A stretch of 64,000 bases of DNA from Fasciolopsis buskii (Eukaryota > Platyhelminthes > Trematoda > Plagiorchiida > Fasciolidae): the NCBI GenBank assembly GCA_008360955.1, contig LUCM01007107.1:12965-76964 (forward strand). Reading direction: 5' to 3'. The notes beneath the pieces are model-generated. The model made no database searches and was not told the DNA's origin. It worked only from the letters and a program-made list of their open reading frames with translations. Below are positions 59,601 through 64,000 of the stretch, piece after piece. A program made the translations under genes and the position numbers. Positions within the stretch are counted from its first letter, which is position 1; the number at the start of each line of letters is the position of its first letter.

Positions 59601-62600
59601 TTTTTGGGGACAAAGAAATTTGAAGAGTTTTGCCTGCTCATTTTTACTCTCGTAGCACACAGTCTGATGCATTGTATAGTAACAAAGTAGTCTGTGGATT
59701 GCAGGTCAACAGTAGCAAAGGTAAAGCGCGGTGGAATAAGTTTGCGTGACGCCGGTGATATTAGCTACAAGATGGTATGACGTTCCAGCCAAATTATTTA
59801 ATTGTGCGCATATAGCCATTTAGACAACCTCATACATATGCCACCGCAACTGAATCAGAGTTCTCCGGGAACTGGCAGTTTTCCTCACGGCGAGGTGAAT
59901 AGGAGAGTTCCATTTCAGAGGCTAGTGGTTTCTGGTGCGCATTTGCCTGTCACCGTAGCTATGTAGATTTTAAACCGAGACGGGTGAGATGAACCGTTTA
60001 CGGTCAGTTAATGTGTGATGTGAAACGGTTAGTTCGTTTTACAGTAGTTCAGGTTGGAAGGGACAAATGACGATAGAGTTAGACGGGTTTGGCTACAAAG
60101 CAACAGCCGAAGGGAAGCAAAACTGTATGGGGTGGCACAAATTTGGGTTTTCTATTCCAGATGGAATTAAAAGTCTAGGCAGCCTTCGAAAGCCTAGTCC
60201 ATACTAGTAATGACCCCAGTTGATCGATGCAGTGAAAATGTGAACCAGACAATCTTGAATTGGTTGCGGTATATTTCTCGAATACTTAGAGGCATACTTG
60301 TTTGCATTGTCGAAAGTGAGGCGAGCATTTTGAGTTGCAGGAAAGAAGGTAGCGCAAAGATGAGAAAAAATTAAAGAGAAAAACGACAGTGGTATTTTAC
60401 AAGAAGCAGGGATTTATATGCATCAAATTAGTCCATAGTAGGCAAAAGATTCAATTGAGAAATGTTGGCTGTTGTAAAGATATGTCTGCAGTGGTTGGAT
60501 GTGACGAGTTTATGAAATGGACACAAATGTTAAACCGCGATTAGGGAAGTCAACATAGATGATGAATACGAGGGGAAGTTGTCAAAATGGAGTAAAACAG
60601 CCGGAGGGGAGAATGCTGATAAGCAATAGATGCCCAACATTAGAGCGACCAGTCATTTTACCGCATAAAAAAATCAAAGTGGCATGAGGTAGGGACCTTT
60701 ACTAAAAAGAACATGCTGAGGTTCACTAATTAAGTCCTTGTTTTTAGAGTCCGTCCAAAATGGGTGTGTGGTTCGTTGAATGGTAGTTTGTTGAACCGTA
60801 CAATGGTTCTTTTTTGTAGGGGAATCATAGAGACGTTCCGTCAACCAGAAAACACCCAGTTGACGCGAAAGTGGTAAACAGCTTTACAAACCGAATTTTA
60901 AGTTTTGACTCGCCATGGTGGAATGTGGTGTGGACAACGGCATCTAAGAAAAATCTCTGAAACTGTTCAATGAGAATGACAGCTTCCTTTGCTTTCTCAT
61001 TACTGAACGAGGAGGAAGAAAGCGTTTAACCCGTCAGCTTGGGTAGAACAGACAAATGTTTGGTGCGGTGGACAGCGAGGGCGGAGAAGTGAGTCGCAAG
61101 CTTCAAATATTTCACGGCGATCATTTGGCTAATTGTTGCTGTATAGAATATACATAAGTATGCTGAATTTGTCGCGAAGAGTGTTGGACCTCGGAAGTCT
61201 GGACACTCGCAGGTCGCGATTTTGCCACAGAAAAGGGGCTTATTTTGTATTTAAGTTTGGTTCTGGAAGCAGCAGGCAGATCGTGTTGAAGTCACTTTAC
61301 TCTCAGTTTTTTCGGGAAGTCTAAGATTTGAATGCTGCTATTCTCTAGTTTTACAGTTTTATTTTCATAGAGCAAAATTTTTCTTATTCCCAATGCCCCG
61401 GAGTTGGGCGCCGTAAATAGTAAATTTTTTAATAATCAAATACGGATTTGTATATGTCAGCAGCTTCAAGGGAGCCGGATGAGAGGAAGGGCTCACATCA
61501 TTCAAGGCGGGCAGGTCAGCCCAGTTCTCCGAGTTGTAAGAGACGCTGACGAACTGGTTAGTGGTGCCAGATAAACGGGGTATAGGAATAACATAAAGAG
61601 GGTAGGAGAATATCTTGTGGTACCTGGTCGGAGGGTTGTCCCGCAATAAAGTGGCGATGTTAGGGAGACCGTAGGTAAAAACCAGTTCAGGTGATTACTT
61701 TCTTCATTTGGATTACAGAAATGCTGGGTTCATACTTCTACGTTGGCATTGCAAACGAATTTCAACAGCTTCAGAAGGGCCGACTAAGAGGACCATGAGA
61801 TCTTAGGAGCAATAAGGTTTGTGGCTGTTTTGGTTTTTTCTGTTGCTATGCAATGCACTTAAACGCTGGTGAGTTCGGGTATCTTAAAGCCGCTGGGTGG
61901 CATAAATCGGTAAATAGATCCAAGCTGGACCAGAGAGTTGTGAGTGTGGCTAGATATATACGGAGGATTGGGCAAAGTGTCCAGCATTAGATGATTGAGG
62001 ACCAAAACGGCGAATCGTTTCTTAGCGTTGGCATGGCAATCACTTCTATGCCTGCCAGTTCCGCAAGTTAGAAAAGAGCTTCAACCAGCACGAAAAATTT
62101 GGTTTAGGGCTACGCATTCCCATGTTTCGGCGACTGGGATATCGTAAAAGCAATTTTTACAGTTTCTTAGGGCGCCAATTTCACTTGAGAGGGGTCGCAC
62201 TTTCAGTGGAATCAGAGAGAATTCGGACTTGCCATCTAGGCGTAGTTGCTTATTAAGGAGGCTAACAGTTACAGGTATGCCTTGATGGTTGGAGATTGAG
62301 CGATTAGACGCCGGTGGGTATAAGTCTGATAAAATTGGCCTGTGAAAAACACGCTAAGAAGCATTTGGAGTGTTTAGAGGTTGAAGGTTTGTGTAGGTGT
62401 GTAGGGGTGGCTGAAGGCCATTTTAGAGAGATTATGCAGTGGGATGATGCTGACTTCTGAATGGGAGTGAGTCGCGCTGACAGTTAACAAAATGGGATCA
62501 GTTGATAGGTTGTTATCTCGATGAAGTAGACAGGTTTGGAGACATCTAAATGGCAATGAGGCGAAAAGATGCGTTGCGAGGAGCGCAACTAATGTTACTC

Positions 62601-64000
62601 ATGACTGAGTGAGCGTTTGCAAGTAGAAGCTCAAAAAGAGAGGGGATGTACTCCCAGGAGTTGATGGGTCATCGCTAGGTAAGGCATGAAGGTTGCAGTT
62701 GAAGTATAAATGGGTGGCCTCTGATGATTATTTTGAAGTGGAGTCGCAAGTTTTTGACATTATATTACCACATGACCGACTGGATTCATAGAGATATTCC
62801 ATTGTAAGAGCCACAGGAGGGGATGGCTGGGGAACCCAAGTCCGGCTAAAGAATAAACTGGCACAGATTAGGTCGATCTGCGTAGTTGTGGAAGTCAGGC
62901 GGTAGTGATGGCAAAGACGGCTGGTGGTAAAATCTTGGAAAGGGACCTGGCCGTTGGGGAGCACCGCTCCACAAAGAGGTTATTGAAGGGTGAAGCATCC
63001 AGGCGGAGGATGGCGCGTAATGCGGATTGGGGAATTTCCTTGGCCTTGGAGCAGAAATTCTGTAGATATGGCAGCTTAAGAGTGGTTTGAAATAACGGGG
63101 AAAGTTGAAGAGACATAAGAGACGGCGGCTTTGTGCTCCGCAGATTTGTGGGGTGGTAAGAGCACCAGAAAGACGCTAACAACTGCCAGTTTTAATCCGG
63201 CGGTTAACGTATGGAGAACACGGGCAGGCTGATAGCTAACAGTCCGGTGGACAGCAGTTGGATGCAGAATTTAGGAAGGAGCTAAAGCGGTAGACATTGG
63301 CCTTACAACAGGAAGCAGTTAGTTGCTCACTCGGGACTAGCTGGATGGGGTGCCAGAATGTTCTCTTTAGATATTTCAGTGTTAGATTGACGAATTTGGG
63401 CACTTTTTGAGTAAACACTGGTGCCATTTGCAGAAGTGGAATTTACCTGGTATTTAGTCAACACCAGGATAGACCGAGTATGAGTGGCTGTAAAAGGTGG
63501 TTTGCTTTTGCCAGCATCAAAGTGCCTTGGAGATGATGGCTTACAACTCCTTTTCTTGGATTAAGAGCACATTTAGGCCACCCCTTGTTTGGAGGCCAGA
63601 TGGATTGTGCCGTTTGGGTTGAAAGTTAAATCGCCTGCAGCTATAGGCTGTAGAAGACGGGTGTTATGTGAAAAGGCCTTTCCTGTGGGTCGAATGGAGT
63701 TGTTGTTAAAGCATCGGGATAGGAGACCAGAGCACCGAATATACTGGGAGTGGTATGCACTAGAAGCTTGGTGGCTCTTCTCCGTAAAGTTGATATCTTA
63801 AATTGTGAGATCGCTTTGGGGGTCACATTCCTTGGCTTGGCACTGAAGTTGATGGGTTTGCCAGGGTCGTTCTCTTGATGACTCGGATGCCACCGTTTGT
63901 TATCGTCATCTCCCCTGAATTGAGAGGTGAGGGAATTTAGAGGGGACGTGAAGTTCAGCCGTTTGCCTGATGGTCTGAAAAAGGAAGAGTAGCTAGACGC
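53600..64000. other. Long G-over-C skewed domain without intact genes
   Basis: The plus strand is rich in G over C throughout. Three counted 60-base lines (57541, 60541, 62281) give 59 G to 19 C. Frames on both strands stay below about 110 codons. The minus strand is pyrimidine-rich and its short frames are rich in Ser, Leu, Pro and Thr. I interpret it as one or several decayed minus-strand elements, but only 62728-63182 gives a hint of which. Confidence 0.5.
62728..63182 (-). mobile_element. Possible LINE endonuclease remnant
   Basis: The minus strand reads RAILRLDASPFNNLF (compare GDFNAPSINW), then CSPTARSLSKILPPAVFAIT, and after a frameshift RLTSTTTQIDLICASLFFSR (compare T.IDLI..S). PSPPVALTMEY stands where P.V.SSDH would be. 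The order fits an APE-type endonuclease of a CR1/Jockey-type element, but catalytic residues are not preserved, so this remains tentative. Confidence 0.35.

Noticed and set aside
53600..64000. Nuclear copy of mitochondrial DNA, suggested by the strand skew
   Set aside because: Trematode mitochondrial coding strands are strongly T-rich with very low C. Here A, G and T are similar, and no cytochrome oxidase, cytochrome b or ND protein motif was found in any frame.

Overview
The window is nuclear DNA from a flatworm, most probably a digenean fluke. One recognisable host gene carries a cluster of 38-46 bp introns at its 5' end followed by multi-kilobase introns. This is the positional intron-size bias known from trematode genomes. 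The transposon load also fits: RTE-type LINEs ending in short TGA repeats, CR1/Jockey-like LINEs, a Penelope-like element with a GIY-YIG domain, a CsRn1-like Gypsy fragment, and tRNA-derived SINEs. Base composition looks less AT-rich than Schistosoma, so a liver- or lung-fluke-type genome is my guess. Species assignment is inference only.

The single host gene lies on the minus strand between 42309 and 4772. It encodes an endosomal-type Na+/H+ exchanger (SLC9A6/7/9, NHE6/7/9 group). I could join 11 coding exons with consistent GT-AG borders and matching phases into one uninterrupted reading frame of about 689 codons. The first five exons sit within about 1 kb (42309-41345). The rest are at 34895-34654, 27935-27847, 26537-26035, 17767-17728 (a 40-nt microexon), 14140-14061 and 5090-4772. 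The catalytic core, including the FGESVLNDA motif, is intact, so the gene looks functional.

Nearly everything else is transposon debris. 1-1300 holds an RTE tail and a Penelope-like fragment. The introns (5-42 kb) hold RTE copies near 6.2, 8.6-11.1, 11.9-12.9, 20.6-22.0, 28.3, 35.7-36.7, 37.2-38.2, 38.4-40.2 and 40.4-41.2 kb; CR1/Jockey LINE pieces near 22.5-23.5, 29.0-29.9 and 30.9-31.5 kb; and two SINE families. Upstream of the gene, 43.0-44.3 kb is another RTE copy almost identical to those at 37.2-38.2 and 40.4-41.2 kb. 44.3-46.7 kb is a second RTE family in the opposite direction. 46.7-47.9 kb holds SINE pieces and a foldback repeat, 49.3 kb a LINE end, and 50.1-51.2 kb a Gypsy gag-protease fragment.

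From about 53.6 to 64 kb the plus strand is strongly G-over-C skewed. No intact gene is visible there, only a probable decayed minus-strand LINE endonuclease near 62.7-63.2 kb.

The observations most worth a second look are: the complete exchanger gene with its microintron-to-giant-intron gradient; three near-identical RTE copies sharing the same premature stops; foldback and Penelope-associated repeats with hammerhead-ribozyme-like cores; and the long skewed domain at the right end.
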